NCBI RefSeq assembly: GCF_004332155.1
Contig: NZ_SJDV01000004.1
Span: 248,001 to 312,000, forward strand
Source of the DNA: Gramella sp. KN1008
GTDB taxonomy: Bacteria > Bacteroidota > Bacteroidia > Flavobacteriales > Flavobacteriaceae
Length of the DNA: 64,000 bases
Direction of reading: 5' to 3'
Shown here: piece after piece, positions 7,814-17,926 of the stretch
Position numbering within the stretch: the stretch's first letter is position 1
Layout: the number at the start of each line of letters is the position of its first letter
The notes under the pieces: model-generated
What the model saw: only the letters and a program-made list of their open reading frames with translations
Databases searched by the model: none
What the model was told of the DNA's origin: nothing
Program-made: the position numbers and the translations under genes

Positions 7814-10627
7814 ATGAGTTATCACTTTAATAAGATCGAAGAAAAATGGCAGAAATACTGGGCCCAAAACCAGACTTATAAAGCCTCTAACGAATCAGAA
7901 AAACCTAAGTATTACGTGCTGGACATGTTCCCTTACCCATCAGGGGCGGGATTGCATGTGGGCCATCCCTTAGGATATATTGCCAGTGATATCTATGCAC
8001 GTTACAAGCGCCATAAGGGATTTAATGTGTTGCATCCGCAGGGCTATGATAGTTTTGGACTTCCTGCTGAGCAGTATGCTATTCAAACCGGCCAGCATCC
8101 CGCATTAACTACCGAGAATAATATTAATCGTTATCGGGAGCAGCTTGATAAAATAGGATTCTCATTCGATTGGAGTCGCGAAGTGAGAACCAGTGAGCCG
8201 GATTATTATAAATGGACACAATGGATATTTATTCAGCTTTTTGAAAGCTGGTATGATGAAGAGGCTGAAAAGTCCAGGCCTATCACTGAGCTTGAGGAGA
8301 TCTTTTCCGCTGAAGGAAATACAAGGCTGAATGCCGTATGTGATGATGATACAGAAAGTTTTACGGCAGATGAGTGGAATGCCTTCTCAGCTGATGACAA
8401 GGAACGAATCTTACTCAAATACCGTCTTACCTATCTCGCAGAAGCCGAAGTCAATTGGTGTCCGCAACTGGGAACCGTTCTTGCGAACGACGAGATAGTG
8501 AATGGGGTTTCTGAACGTGGAGGTTATCCCGTGGTAAGAAAGAAAATGACCCAGTGGAGCATGAGAATCTCAGCTTTTGCCGAAAGATTGCTTCAAGGTC
8601 TTGATAAGATCGACTGGACTGAAAGCCTTAAGGAAAGCCAGCGTAACTGGATTGGGAAATCAGTGGGTGCTCATGTGGATTTTAAAATTCAGAATTCACC
8701 ATACAAAATCGGGGTATTTACCACCAGGCCTGATACTATCTTTGGAGTGACTTTTATGACCCTCGCTCCTGAGCATGAATTGGTGAAAAAGATAACTACA
8801 CCAGAGCATAAGGAAGAGGTGGAAGCTTATATGGAAGCTACTGCCAAACGAAGTGAACGTGAACGTATGGCTGATGTAAAGACTATAAGTGGGGTTTTCA
8901 CCGGTGCTTACGCAGAACATCCTTTCACCGGAGAGTCGGTGCCGATCTGGATCGGGGACTATGTGCTTGCCGGCTATGGAACGGGAGCCGTAATGGCGGT
9001 GCCATGCGGGGATCAGCGTGACCATGATTTTGCAAGACATTTTGATATTCCTATCAAAAATATTTTTGAAAATGTAGATGTTTCTCAGGAGGCCTATGCG
9101 GGCAAGGAAGGTACGGTGATCGCTAATTCAGATTTTCTTAGCGGACTGGAATATAAAGAAGCTTTGAATAAAGTGATCCTTGAACTTGAAAAGACAGGTC
9201 AGGGATATGGAAAGACGAATTACAGGTTAAGAGATGCCGTGTTTAGCCGTCAACGATACTGGGGAGAACCCTTTCCGGTTTATTATGTGAACGGACTTCC
9301 TAAAATGATAGAGGAGAAATATCTTCCTTTGAGGTTGCCTGAAGTTGAGAAATATCTCCCAACCGAGACTGGTGAGCCACCATTGGGAAATGCGACTCAC
9401 TGGGCCTGGGATACGAAGAATAACGAGGTGGTTTCAAATTCTGAAATAGATGATAAAACCATATTCCCTTTAGAGCTTAACACCATGCCGGGATGGGCAG
9501 GAAGCAGCTGGTATCTTTTCAGGTATATGGATGCGGGGAATCCTGATCGTTTTGTTTCGGAAGAAGCACAGAAGTACTGGGAAAATGTGGATCTGTATAT
9601 TGGTGGTAGCGAACACGCAACAGGTCACCTATTATATTCGAGATTCTGGACAAAGTTCCTTTACGATCGCGGATGGTTAACGGTTGAAGAGCCATTCAAA
9701 AAACTTATCAATCAAGGAATGATCCTTGGAACCAGTGCTTTTGTATACAGACTTGAAGGAGAGAATGTCTTTGTCTCTAAAAATCAGGTAAAAGGCAACA
9801 ATGTTCAGCCTATTCATGCAGATGTTTCTTTAGTAAACGCTTCTGATGAACTTGATATTGAAGGTTTCAAGAGATGGCGTCCTGAATTCGCAGAAGCTAA
9901 ATTCCTTACTGAAGACGGGAAATATATTGTTGGACGGGAGGTGGAAAAAATGTCCAAGTCCAAATATAACGTGGTGAATCCCGATGACATATGCGCAAAT
10001 TACGGGGCAGATACTTTAAGGATGTATGAGATGTTCCTCGGTCCGCTGGACCAGGCAAAACCCTGGAACACTGCCGGGATCACCGGAGTTCATAGCTTTC
10101 TTAAAAAGCTCTGGAAGCTTTATCACAATGGGGAGGAATTCTCGGTTTCGGATGAAAAAGCTTCGGCTGACTCGTTAAAGACGCTTCATAAGACCATTAA
10201 AAAGGTTACAGAAGATATAGAAGAATTCAGTTTTAATACTTCGGTTTCAACCTTTATGATCTGTGTGAACGAGCTTACAGCTCAAAAATGCAATAGCAGG
10301 GATGTGCTTGAGCCGCTGGCGGTTCTAATCGCTCCTTATGCACCGCATATTGCGGAAGAGCTATGGGAAAGACTGGGGAATACCGATTCTGTTTCTACAG
10401 CCAGATATCCTGTTTGTGAAGAAAAATATCTTGTAGAGAGCACCAAGAACTATCCGGTTTCCTTTAATGGGAAAATGAGATTTACAATGGAATTACCATT
10501 GGATTTGGGAAAAGATGATATAGAGAAAGCGGTTCTTGAAGACGATCGTACAAAAAATCAATTATCGGGATCGGCTCCTAAAAAGGTGATCGTTGTACCT
10601 GGTAAGATCGTGAATATTGTAGTGTAA
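7814..10627 (+). CDS. leuS: Leucyl-tRNA synthetase
   Basis: LeuS charges tRNA-Leu with leucine in the cytoplasm. The class I HIGH motif appears as HVGH at residues 48-51 and the KMSKS motif near 711. The editing domain carries TTRPDTIFG near residue 302. There is an insertion around residues 150-200 (rich in Asp, Glu and Ser) before the zinc-less NWCPQLGTVLANDE segment, a feature I associate with Bacteroidota enzymes. The frame extends to 7715, but the ATG at 7814 gives the expected start MSYHFNKIEEKWQKYW and 937 residues; the upstream part translates a palindromic repeat. Confidence 0.97.
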   Translation: MSYHFNKIEEKWQKYWAQNQTYKASNESEKPKYYVLDMFPYPSGAGLHVGHPLGYIASDIYARYKRHKGFNVLHPQGYDSFGLPAEQYAIQTGQHPALTTENNINRYREQLDKIGFSFDWSREVRTSEPDYYKWTQWIFIQLFESWYDEEAEKSRPITELEEIFSAEGNTRLNAVCDDDTESFTADEWNAFSADDKERILLKYRLTYLAEAEVNWCPQLGTVLANDEIVNGVSERGGYPVVRKKMTQWSMRISAFAERLLQGLDKIDWTESLKESQRNWIGKSVGAHVDFKIQNSPYKIGVFTTRPDTIFGVTFMTLAPEHELVKKITTPEHKEEVEAYMEATAKRSERERMADVKTISGVFTGAYAEHPFTGESVPIWIGDYVLAGYGTGAVMAVPCGDQRDHDFARHFDIPIKNIFENVDVSQEAYAGKEGTVIANSDFLSGLEYKEALNKVILELEKTGQGYGKTNYRLRDAVFSRQRYWGEPFPVYYVNGLPKMIEEKYLPLRLPEVEKYLPTETGEPPLGNATHWAWDTKNNEVVSNSEIDDKTIFPLELNTMPGWAGSSWYLFRYMDAGNPDRFVSEEAQKYWENVDLYIGGSEHATGHLLYSRFWTKFLYDRGWLTVEEPFKKLINQGMILGTSAFVYRLEGENVFVSKNQVKGNNVQPIHADVSLVNASDELDIEGFKRWRPEFAEAKFLTEDGKYIVGREVEKMSKSKYNVVNPDDICANYGADTLRMYEMFLGPLDQAKPWNTAGITGVHSFLKKLWKLYHNGEEFSVSDEKASADSLKTLHKTIKKVTEDIEEFSFNTSVSTFMICVNELTAQKCNSRDVLEPLAVLIAPYAPHIAEELWERLGNTDSVSTARYPVCEEKYLVESTKNYPVSFNGKMRFTMELPLDLGKDDIEKAVLEDDRTKNQLSGSAPKKVIVVPGKIVNIVV

Positions 10628-10650
10628 ATTCAGGAAACTATAAAGATCTG

Positions 10651-10683
10651 GGGTCGGAATAATACTTATTTCGGCCCTTTTTT
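10651..10683 (+). terminator. Terminator of leuS
   Basis: GGGTCGGAATAA pairs with TTATTTCGGCCC (two G-T pairs), with a 3-base loop and a following T run. It lies 24 bp after the leuS stop. Confidence 0.8.
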
Positions 10684-10702
10684 ATGAATCTACGAAAAAA
10701 GA

Positions 10703-11230
10703 CTATTGAAGATACAGGTCTACTAGACCTTCAGGAGTGGTGAGATAAATGGTTTTATTAGGCTTATCAATCCTTTGAATGAACTCATCGTTCATAGGAA
10801 TTAGTATCTGTTTCCCGTCCTTTTCAATTTCAAACAGAGCCTGGGCGGTAGAATCGTTCACAGAAACTATCTTTCCTATATTTCCGTGATGCGCATCTAT
10901 GACATCAAACCCGATGATCTCGTGAAAGTAGAATTTATCTTCAGGAAGTTCTGGTAACAGGCTAAGGGGGAGATAAAGTTTGGCTCCAATAAGATCTTCG
11001 GCATCTTCTTCTGTGCTGATATCCTCAAATTTGATGCGCAGCAGGTCGCTTTTATGCAGTGAAGAACGTTCAATAAAAAATGGAACCAGATTTTCATTGT
11101 ATTCAATGAGAACTGATTCCATTTCTGTGTAAGTTTCAGGTTCGTCGGTGTCAAGTTTTATGAGCACCTCTCCTTTAAAGCTAAATTTACCAACGATATT
11201 TCCCAGGTAGAAGCATTCTTCCTTAGTCAT
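10703..11230 (-). CDS. rimM: 16S rRNA processing protein RimM
   Basis: RimM helps assemble the head of the 30S ribosomal subunit and binds S19. The 175 residues show the N-terminal RimM barrel, starting FYLGNIVGKFSFKGEVLIK, and the C-terminal PRC-barrel segment with LLPELPEDKFYFHEIIGF and ILIPMNDEFI. It lies 14 bp after rpsP on the same strand, the usual rpsP-rimM operon order, and converges on leuS. Confidence 0.95.
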   Translation of the reverse strand: MTKEECFYLGNIVGKFSFKGEVLIKLDTDEPETYTEMESVLIEYNENLVPFFIERSSLHKSDLLRIKFEDISTEEDAEDLIGAKLYLPLSLLPELPEDKFYFHEIIGFDVIDAHHGNIGKIVSVNDSTAQALFEIEKDGKQILIPMNDEFIQRIDKPNKTIYLTTPEGLVDLYLQ

Positions 11231-11244
11231 CGCCGGTAGCTGTT

Positions 11245-11832
11245 TTAAGCGTCTTTTTTGTCTTCAGTTTTAGCTTCTTCTGCAGTTGCAGCTCCCACTT
11301 CCTCTTCAGCACTTTCTACAGTCGCTTCGTCTGTTGCTTCTGCAGCTTCAGCTTCAGCAGCGGCAGCAGCCTCTGCTTCTTCAGCTTCCTTGACTTCAGC
11401 TTCACGCTTTGCGTTGGCTGCTTTTTCAGCTTCCAGAGCTTTAGCCTTCTCTTCTTCTTTGGCTTTCTCTAAAGAATCTTTTTTAGCACCAATCTTCCCT
11501 TCTTTCTCTTCTAACCAGGCTTTGAATTTCTCTTCAGCCTGCTCTTCAGTAAGAGCACCTTTTCTAACACCTACTGCAAGGTGTTTCTTAAGTAGAGCTC
11601 CTTTATAAGAAAGGATAGCACGAGCAGTATCTGTTGGCTGGGCACCATTTTGCAACCATGTAACAGCTCCGTCTACATCAAGCTTGATAGTAGCGGGGTT
11701 GGTGTTAGGGTTGTAAGTTCCCAATTTTTCCAAAAATTTACCGTCTCTTTTTGCGCGTGAATCTGCAGCAACGATCCAGAAAAAAGGTTTTCCTTTTTTT
11801 CCGTGTCTTTGTAATCTTATTTTTACTGGCAT
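11245..11832 (-). CDS. rpsP: 30S ribosomal protein S16 with long Ala/Glu tail
   Basis: The first 80 or so residues are typical S16 ([32 protein letters not shown], and the W of [12 protein letters not shown]). The protein continues to 195 residues, more than twice the usual bacterial length, with a middle segment [12 protein letters not shown] and a low-complexity tail made almost entirely of Ala, Glu, Lys and Asp. Extended S16 is seen in Flavobacteriia; what the tail does is not known to me. Its ATG at 11832 is preceded by a good promoter match. It is cotranscribed with rimM. Confidence 0.96.
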   Translation of the reverse strand: MPVKIRLQRHGKKGKPFFWIVAADSRAKRDGKFLEKLGTYNPNTNPATIKLDVDGAVTWLQNGAQPTDTARAILSYKGALLKKHLAVGVRKGALTEEQAEEKFKAWLEEKEGKIGAKKDSLEKAKEEEKAKALEAEKAANAKREAEVKEAEEAEAAAAAEAEAAEATDEATVESAEEEVGAATAEEAKTEDKKDA

Positions 11833-11878
11833 AAAAATTAAATTTTGGGGTTCTCGACCCCGGTTATTAATAAGTGTG

Positions 11879-11907
11879 CAAAGATACTACATTTTTCTAA
11901 TTTCCAA
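11879..11907 (-). promoter_or_regulatory. Promoter of rpsP-rimM
   Basis: Read on the minus strand, TTG (11907-11905), an 18-bp spacer and TATCTTTG (11886-11879) fit the Bacteroidota consensus TTG/TAnnTTTG. It lies about 47 bp upstream of the rpsP ATG. A small GGGG/CCCC hairpin lies between the promoter and the start codon. Confidence 0.65.
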
Positions 11908-12099
11908 GTGTTTCTGCTTCTTTTTGTATCTGCTGTAGAGAAAAGCAGATTGGAATGTTCCAATAATGCTATTTAGGAAGAAATTTGGTTAAAATTTGAA
12001 GCTCTTGTTAAAAGTGGTTAATTAGTGCTAAACCCTGTTAAATAGATTGTTAGGGTAGGTGTAGGAACTTATATTTACCCAAAGGAAAAAATTAATGCT

Positions 12100-12546
12100 A
12101 TGAGTTATTCTGAAGAGATTTCCGGTATGATTAATGAATTACTGGAAAAGACCTATGATGCCGAGAAAGGATATAAACTTGCAGCCGAAAAGGTGAAGAA
12201 TACCAATTTGCAAAGATTTTTTAGAGATCGCGCGCAGGAGCGTTATGATTTTGGTCACGAACTTAAATCTGAAATTAGAAATTTTGGAGAGACGCCCAGT
12301 AAAGGTTCGAGCCTTGTTGGGGATGCTCACAGATCGTGGATGAATCTTAAAGCCAGTCTTTCTGGTGATAAAGATGAAGCTGTACTGGAAGAAGCGATTC
12401 GCGGAGAGAGGGCTGCAGTGGAGGAATATGAAAAAGTACTCAGGAAATCTGAGATTCCAGCTTCTACAGGAAATATTTTAATGAAGCAGAAAAATGCGAT
12501 TGTAGCTGCCTTGAACGAAGTGAAGATGCTGGAAAAACAAGCTTAA
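12100..12546 (+). CDS. DUF2383 (PA2169-type) four-helix protein
   Basis: This 148-residue protein fits the PA2169/DUF2383 family of ferritin-like four-helix bundles. It is almost wholly helical, with AEKGYKLAAEKVKN near residue 25 and EEAIRGERAAVEEYEKVL near 95; the Glu residues there are in the right places for a ferritin-like fold, but a full metal site is not obvious. Such proteins are often stress-induced. It is monocistronic, with its own terminator downstream. Confidence 0.8.
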   Translation: MSYSEEISGMINELLEKTYDAEKGYKLAAEKVKNTNLQRFFRDRAQERYDFGHELKSEIRNFGETPSKGSSLVGDAHRSWMNLKASLSGDKDEAVLEEAIRGERAAVEEYEKVLRKSEIPASTGNILMKQKNAIVAALNEVKMLEKQA

Positions 12547-12669
12547 TTGTGCTACTATGGAACGTCTTTCGGGAAAATCACCCCAATGACACGATACTGA
12601 AGGAATGTAAACACACAGATGCGAGCAATGTTTGATTGAAGTAGTAGTAGTTTTTAGTGTTCGTATCAG

Positions 12670-12716
12670 GCCTCACAAGAAATCTGATTATTCAGGTTTT
12701 TGTGAGGCTTTTTTTA
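12670..12716 (+). terminator. Terminator downstream of the DUF2383 gene
   Basis: GCCTCACAA pairs perfectly with TTGTGAGGC over a 21-base loop and is followed by eight T. It lies 120 bp after the stop, so the 3' untranslated region is long. Confidence 0.75.
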
Positions 12717-12835
12717 TAGTTGATAAATCCTGAAAACTAAGTTTTATTTCAGAAATAAAGTTCCTTATTTTAGCCGGGATGCTTTAAGTTTGCAAAGCAT
12801 TTTAGATTCTTCATAAAGGCTTAAAAAACAAAGGA

Positions 12836-15800
12836 ATGTACCTCATTTTTGATACTGAAACCACCGGTCTTCCCAAGCGCTGGGACGCTCCCTTAACCGA
12901 TTCTGATAACTGGCCGCGATGCATACAGATCGCCTGGCAGGTGCATGATAAAATGGGGAAACTGGTTGAGAGTCAGGACTACCTGGTACAGCCTGATGGT
13001 TTTGATATTCCATATGACTCGGAAAGGATTCATGGTATTTCTACCGATCTGGCCAAAGAGCAGGGAGTGCCTTTAGATGAGGTGCTTGAAAAGTTCAATG
13101 AAGCCCTGAAACGATCAAAATTCGTTGTGGGCCAGAATGTTGGTTTCGATATCAACATTATGGGGGCAGAATTCATTAGGAGGGATTTTGAGAATTCACT
13201 TCAAGAAATGCCGGTACTGGATACATGTACAGAAACCACCGCAGAGTTATGTAAGATTCCCGGCGGGCGAGGAGGTAAGTTCAAACTACCCACCCTTACC
13301 GAGTTACATGAATTCCTTTTTGAAGAAGCTTTCGCGGAGGCTCATAATGCGACCGCCGATGTTGAGGCCACCACCCGTTGTTTCCTTGAACTTGTAAGAA
13401 GAAGGATCTATACTATAGAGGAGCTGGATGTTCCCACAGATTATTTCGAGAATTTTTCTCAGGCCAATCCGCAACCGATTGAGCTGATAGGCCTGAAACA
13501 TATAAACCTGAAGAAAGCTTCAGATGAGATCAGGAAAAGGCTGAAGAAACAGCAACCTTCCGATGATATTTCACACGAGGAAATTCAGGAAAATCTTGAG
13601 AAGCTCGATGAGGTCCCGTTCGCACATCTTCATAACCATTCACAATTTTCTGTTCTTCAATCTACAATTAGTATTGCAGATCTTGTTGCAGCGGCAGCCG
13701 AGGAAAATATGAATGCCGTAGCGCTTACTGACCATGCAAATATGATGGGCGCCTTTCATTTTGTAAAGGAAGTTGGAGTATACAATGGGAAGGTGAAGGA
13801 GCATAATGAAAAGGCTGAGGAAAACGGTGAGCCTTTAAAACAGCCAATGAAAGCAATTGTGGGCTGTGAGTTCTTCGTGTGTGAGAAGCATGATGATAAA
13901 AGCCGAAAGGATAATGGTTACCAGATCGTAATGCTTGCAAAGAACAAGAACGGATACCATAATCTGGCGAAAATGTCATCTCTGGCCTATACGGATGGGT
14001 TCTACTATGTACCGCGTATAGATAAGGAGATAATCAAAAAGTATAAGGAGGACGTAATCGTCCTCACAGGGAATCTTTATGGGGAAGTGCCGAGCAAGAT
14101 CCTTAATGTGGGGGAAAAGCAGGCAGAGGAAGCTTTGTTGTGGTGGAAAGAGGAGTTCGGGGATGACCTTTATATAGAGATCATGCGTCATGACCAGGAA
14201 GATGAGAACAGGGTAAATCCGGTGCTGGTGGAATTTTCGAAAAAACATGATATAAAACTAGTAGCTACCAATAACACCTATTACTGGAAACAGGAAGATG
14301 CCAATGCCCACGATATTCTTCTTTGTGTAAAAGACGGAGAAAAACAGGCTACCCCCATTGGTCGGGGTAGAGGTTACAGGTATGGTCTTCCCAATCAGGA
14401 ATATTATTTTAAGAGTGGGGATGAAATGAAAGGTCTTTTCAAGGATCTCCCTGAGGCTATTAGTAATATTCAGAAAATAGTCGAGAAGATCGAACCTTTC
14501 GAACTGGCTAGGGATGTACTTCTTCCAAAGTTTACTATTCCCGAGCAATTCCAGAGTGAAGAGGATCTTAAAGACGGAGGGAAAAGAGGGGAGAACGCTT
14601 ATTTAAAACATATTACATATGAGGGCGCTAAGGGGCGTTATGGTGAAATTACCGAAAGTATAAAGGAGCGATTGGACTTTGAATTATCGGTAATTGAAAA
14701 CACCGGTTATCCAGGTTACTTCCTTATTGTGGAAGATTTCATAAGGGCAGCCAGGGAGATGGGAGTTTCGGTAGGTCCGGGTCGTGGATCGGCAGCCGGT
14801 TCAGCGGTTGCGTATTGTCTCGGAATTACCAATATCGATCCTATAAAGTATGATCTGCTTTTTGAGAGATTCCTGAATCCTGATCGTGTGAGCATGCCCG
14901 ATATTGATATCGACTTTGATGATGAGGGCCGAAGCAGGGTAATGGATTATGTGATCAAGAAGTATGGAGCCAACCAGGTGGCTCAGATCATCACCTATGG
15001 AACCATGGCAGCCAAATCGTCCATCCGTGATACGGCAAGGGTGCTTGATCTTCCATTGATGGAAGCCGACAGGATCGCAAAACTTATCCCGAATACCAAG
15101 CTAGCCAAGATCTTTGGTATGGATGAAAAGACCCTGAAAAGTAAATTCAGGGGAGATGAAGTTGAAAAGATCAATGAGCTTTTAAATATAGCTGAAGGAG
15201 ATGATCTGGAAGCTGAGACCGTAAACCAGGCAAGGGTTCTGGAGGGTTCAGTAAGAAACACCGGTATACATGCATGCGGGGTGATCATTACCCCGGGTGA
15301 CATTACCAACTATGTACCGGTTTCTGTCGCGAAAGATTCCGATCTGTATGTGACCCAGTTCGATAACTCGGTGGTGGAAAGTGCTGGTCTCCTAAAAATG
15401 GACTTTTTGGGCCTGAAGACCCTTACCTTAATCAAGGATACCTGTAAAATAGTTAAAGGAAGACATGGTATAGATCTGGATCCTGATAATTTCCCGCTGG
15501 ATGACGAGGAGACCTATAAGCTTTTCCAGAGAGGAGAAACCATAGGGATCTTCCAGTACGAATCTCCCGGGATGCAGAAGCACATGCAGTCTTTGAAGCC
15601 AACGGTGTTTGATGACCTTATTGCCATGAACGCACTTTACCGTCCCGGACCTATGGAATACATTCCAAGTTTCATTGCCCGTAAACATGGTGAAGAAGAG
15701 ATCTCTTATGACCTGCCTGAAATGGAGGAGTACCTGGAAGAAACCTACGGAATTACGGTTTACCAGGAGCAGGTGATGCTTTTATCGCAAAAACTTGCAG

Positions 15801-17221
15801 GATTCAGTAAGGGTGAAGCCGATATGCTCCGTAAGGCGATGGGTAAGAAGATCGCTGCACTTCTTGCTCAGTTAAAACCGAAATTCATTAACGGCGGTAA
15901 GGAAAAAGGGCATCCAGAAGAGGTGTTGGAAAAGATATGGAAAGACTGGGAAGCTTTCGCATCATACGCTTTCAATAAGTCTCATTCCACCTGTTATGCG
16001 TGGATCGCCTATCAGACAGCCTATCTGAAAGCACATTATCCTGCCGAATATATGGCGGCCGTGCTTTCCAATAACATGAACGACATTAAGCAGGTGACAT
16101 TCTTTATGGAAGAATGTAAGAGAATGAAGCTTAAGGTTCTTGGTCCTGATGTTAATGAGTCCTATTATAAGTTCTCGGTAAACAAGAATAACGCTATCCG
16201 ATTTGGAATGGGTGCTATTAAAGGTGTTGGAGCCGGAGCCGTGGCGACCATCGTTGAGAACAGGAAAACTAAAGAAGGTCCGTATCGATCCATATTCGAT
16301 ATGGCAAAACGAATAGATCTTAGGGCTGCTAACAAAAAAGCATTTGAGAATCTGGCTTTGGCCGGAGGTTTTGATGGTTTTGGCGGCACCCATCGCGCAC
16401 AGTATTTCCATGATGATGGCAGCGGAATGAGCTTTCTGGAGAAAGTGATAAAATACGCCCAGAAATTCCAGGAAAATCAGAACTCCTCACAGGTAAGCCT
16501 GTTTGGTGAAGCCAGCGAAGTTCAGATACCTGAACCTGAGGTTCCTCCATGCGATGAGTGGGGAACCATGGAAAAACTGCGCAGGGAGAAAGAAGTAGTG
16601 GGGATCTATATTTCAGGCCATCCACTGGATGATTTCAAGATAGAGATGAACTATTTTTGTAATGGAAAAATATCTGATTTCAGAGAGCTTGAGGCCATCG
16701 TAAACAGGGATCTTACCATAGGAGGAGTGATAGTTGATGTGCAGCACCGGGTATCTAAGAACGGGAAAGGATGGGCGATCTTTATGATGGAGGATTATGA
16801 TGATTCGTACGAGTTTAAAATATTTGGTGAAGAATACCTGAAATTGAAACACTTCCTGGTGCCCAATAATTTTGTGCATCTTAAATGTTATATTAAGGAA
16901 GGCTGGACCAATAAGGATACAGGGAAGAAAGGCGAACCCAGAGTTCAGTTCACAGATATGAACCTGCTTCACGATGTGATGGATAAGTACGCGAAAAAGT
17001 TAACCATTCAACTTAATGTAGCTGACCTTAAGACTGAAAAGATCGAATGGCTCAAAGATACTTTCCAAGCTCACAAGGGAGATAGCCGGCTTAATTTTGT
17101 AGTGTATGAAATGAAAGAACAGGTGAAGTTGCATATGCCCAGCCGGAAGCATAAGGTCAAGATCTCCCAAGAACTTATTGAGAGCCTGGAGAAAGAGCAG
17201 TTTATGTATAAATTGAATTAA
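12836..17221 (+). CDS. dnaE: DNA polymerase III alpha subunit fused to a 3'-5' exonuclease
   Basis: This 1461-residue replicative polymerase has an extra N-terminal DnaQ-type exonuclease domain. Residues 1-190 hold ExoI (D6, E8 in FDTETTG), ExoII (GQNVGFDIN) and the ExoIII motif HNATADVEAT. The PHP domain starts near 263 with HLHNHSQFS and TDHANMMGA. The polymerase active site includes GPGRGSAAGS and the Asp motif PDIDIDFDD near 688. An OB fold follows near 1290. Fusion of proofreading and synthesis in one chain replaces a separate epsilon subunit, a layout known in Bacteroidota. The ATG at 12836 follows an AAAGGA Shine-Dalgarno-like sequence. It is transcribed alone. Confidence 0.96.
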   Translation: MYLIFDTETTGLPKRWDAPLTDSDNWPRCIQIAWQVHDKMGKLVESQDYLVQPDGFDIPYDSERIHGISTDLAKEQGVPLDEVLEKFNEALKRSKFVVGQNVGFDINIMGAEFIRRDFENSLQEMPVLDTCTETTAELCKIPGGRGGKFKLPTLTELHEFLFEEAFAEAHNATADVEATTRCFLELVRRRIYTIEELDVPTDYFENFSQANPQPIELIGLKHINLKKASDEIRKRLKKQQPSDDISHEEIQENLEKLDEVPFAHLHNHSQFSVLQSTISIADLVAAAAEENMNAVALTDHANMMGAFHFVKEVGVYNGKVKEHNEKAEENGEPLKQPMKAIVGCEFFVCEKHDDKSRKDNGYQIVMLAKNKNGYHNLAKMSSLAYTDGFYYVPRIDKEIIKKYKEDVIVLTGNLYGEVPSKILNVGEKQAEEALLWWKEEFGDDLYIEIMRHDQEDENRVNPVLVEFSKKHDIKLVATNNTYYWKQEDANAHDILLCVKDGEKQATPIGRGRGYRYGLPNQEYYFKSGDEMKGLFKDLPEAISNIQKIVEKIEPFELARDVLLPKFTIPEQFQSEEDLKDGGKRGENAYLKHITYEGAKGRYGEITESIKERLDFELSVIENTGYPGYFLIVEDFIRAAREMGVSVGPGRGSAAGSAVAYCLGITNIDPIKYDLLFERFLNPDRVSMPDIDIDFDDEGRSRVMDYVIKKYGANQVAQIITYGTMAAKSSIRDTARVLDLPLMEADRIAKLIPNTKLAKIFGMDEKTLKSKFRGDEVEKINELLNIAEGDDLEAETVNQARVLEGSVRNTGIHACGVIITPGDITNYVPVSVAKDSDLYVTQFDNSVVESAGLLKMDFLGLKTLTLIKDTCKIVKGRHGIDLDPDNFPLDDEETYKLFQRGETIGIFQYESPGMQKHMQSLKPTVFDDLIAMNALYRPGPMEYIPSFIARKHGEEEISYDLPEMEEYLEETYGITVYQEQVMLLSQKLAGFSKGEADMLRKAMGKKIAALLAQLKPKFINGGKEKGHPEEVLEKIWKDWEAFASYAFNKSHSTCYAWIAYQTAYLKAHYPAEYMAAVLSNNMNDIKQVTFFMEECKRMKLKVLGPDVNESYYKFSVNKNNAIRFGMGAIKGVGAGAVATIVENRKTKEGPYRSIFDMAKRIDLRAANKKAFENLALAGGFDGFGGTHRAQYFHDDGSGMSFLEKVIKYAQKFQENQNSSQVSLFGEASEVQIPEPEVPPCDEWGTMEKLRREKEVVGIYISGHPLDDFKIEMNYFCNGKISDFRELEAIVNRDLTIGGVIVDVQHRVSKNGKGWAIFMMEDYDDSYEFKIFGEEYLKLKHFLVPNNFVHLKCYIKEGWTNKDTGKKGEPRVQFTDMNLLHDVMDKYAKKLTIQLNVADLKTEKIEWLKDTFQAHKGDSRLNFVVYEMKEQVKLHMPSRKHKVKISQELIESLEKEQFMYKLN

Positions 17222-17288
17222 TAACCTATAACTTTTTTCCTGGTTAGGGATTGGTTTTGGGACAGGGATTGAGGCAGGCTACCGTGTA

Positions 17289-17327
17289 GCGCCGAAAGCG
17301 CGGTCACTTTAAGCGTAGCCTAAAGTG
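17289..17327. repeat. Twin hairpins after dnaE
   Basis: Two hairpins lie side by side: GCGC/GCGC (17289-17301) and CACTTTA/TAAAGTG (17305-17327). There is no T tract, so this is not a standard terminator. It may be part of a dispersed repeat; no second copy is seen in this window. Confidence 0.4.
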
Positions 17328-17448
17328 AGGCCTCCGGATAAAGCTTAACAATCAGCATATAACCAAATAAAATATAAGCACTGTAAGGATTCCATATTTT
17401 ATTGACTATTTTTACGAATCAAATTTAAAACTAGAAAAATAACATATT

Positions 17449-17766
17449 ATGGCTGTTGAAATAACCGACGCGAATTTTGAAGAGCAAGTTCTTAAAAGCG
17501 ACAAACCTGTAATGGTGGATTTTTGGGCTGCATGGTGCGGACCCTGTAGAATGGTTGGACCTATCATTGACGAAATTAGTTCTGAATATGAAGGTAAAGC
17601 CGTGGTTGGTAAACTGGATGTAGATGCCAATCAGGAATTCGCCGCTAAATATGGGGTTAGAAATATACCAACTGTACTGGTTTTCCAGAATGGAGAAGTG
17701 GTAGGCCGCCAGGTAGGAGTTGCTCCAAAACAGACTTACGCTGATGCACTAGATCAGTTATTGTAA
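17449..17766 (+). CDS. trxA: Thioredoxin
   Basis: This 105-residue protein is a classical cytoplasmic thioredoxin that reduces protein disulfides. The active site WCGPCR carries Cys30 and Cys33, and the cis-Pro motif IPTVLVF is present near residue 76. No signal peptide is present. It has its own terminator and follows dnaE by 227 bp. Confidence 0.97.
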   Translation: MAVEITDANFEEQVLKSDKPVMVDFWAAWCGPCRMVGPIIDEISSEYEGKAVVGKLDVDANQEFAAKYGVRNIPTVLVFQNGEVVGRQVGVAPKQTYADALDQLL

Positions 17767-17790
17767 TTGTAAGCAAAAAAATAAAATTTT

Positions 17791-17817
17791 AAGCCACGTG
17801 AAAGCGTGGCTTTTTTT
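17791..17817 (+). terminator. Terminator of trxA
   Basis: AAGCCACG pairs with CGTGGCTT over a 6-base loop, with seven T at the 3' side. It lies 24 bp after the trxA stop. Confidence 0.85.
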
Positions 17818-17926
17818 ATTCATAAAGTATGGGTAAATTAAACTCTTAAAGAGGGTTTAATTTAGGTGGACGGTGAAATTATTGCTGAATCCTTTTCGGG
17901 ACTGCCCGGATTATTGATAATTGTCT

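Noticed and set aside
11258..11608. Ala/Ser-rich frame antisense to rpsP
   Set aside because: It mirrors the low-complexity Ala/Glu tail of S16 and has no independent coding signs.
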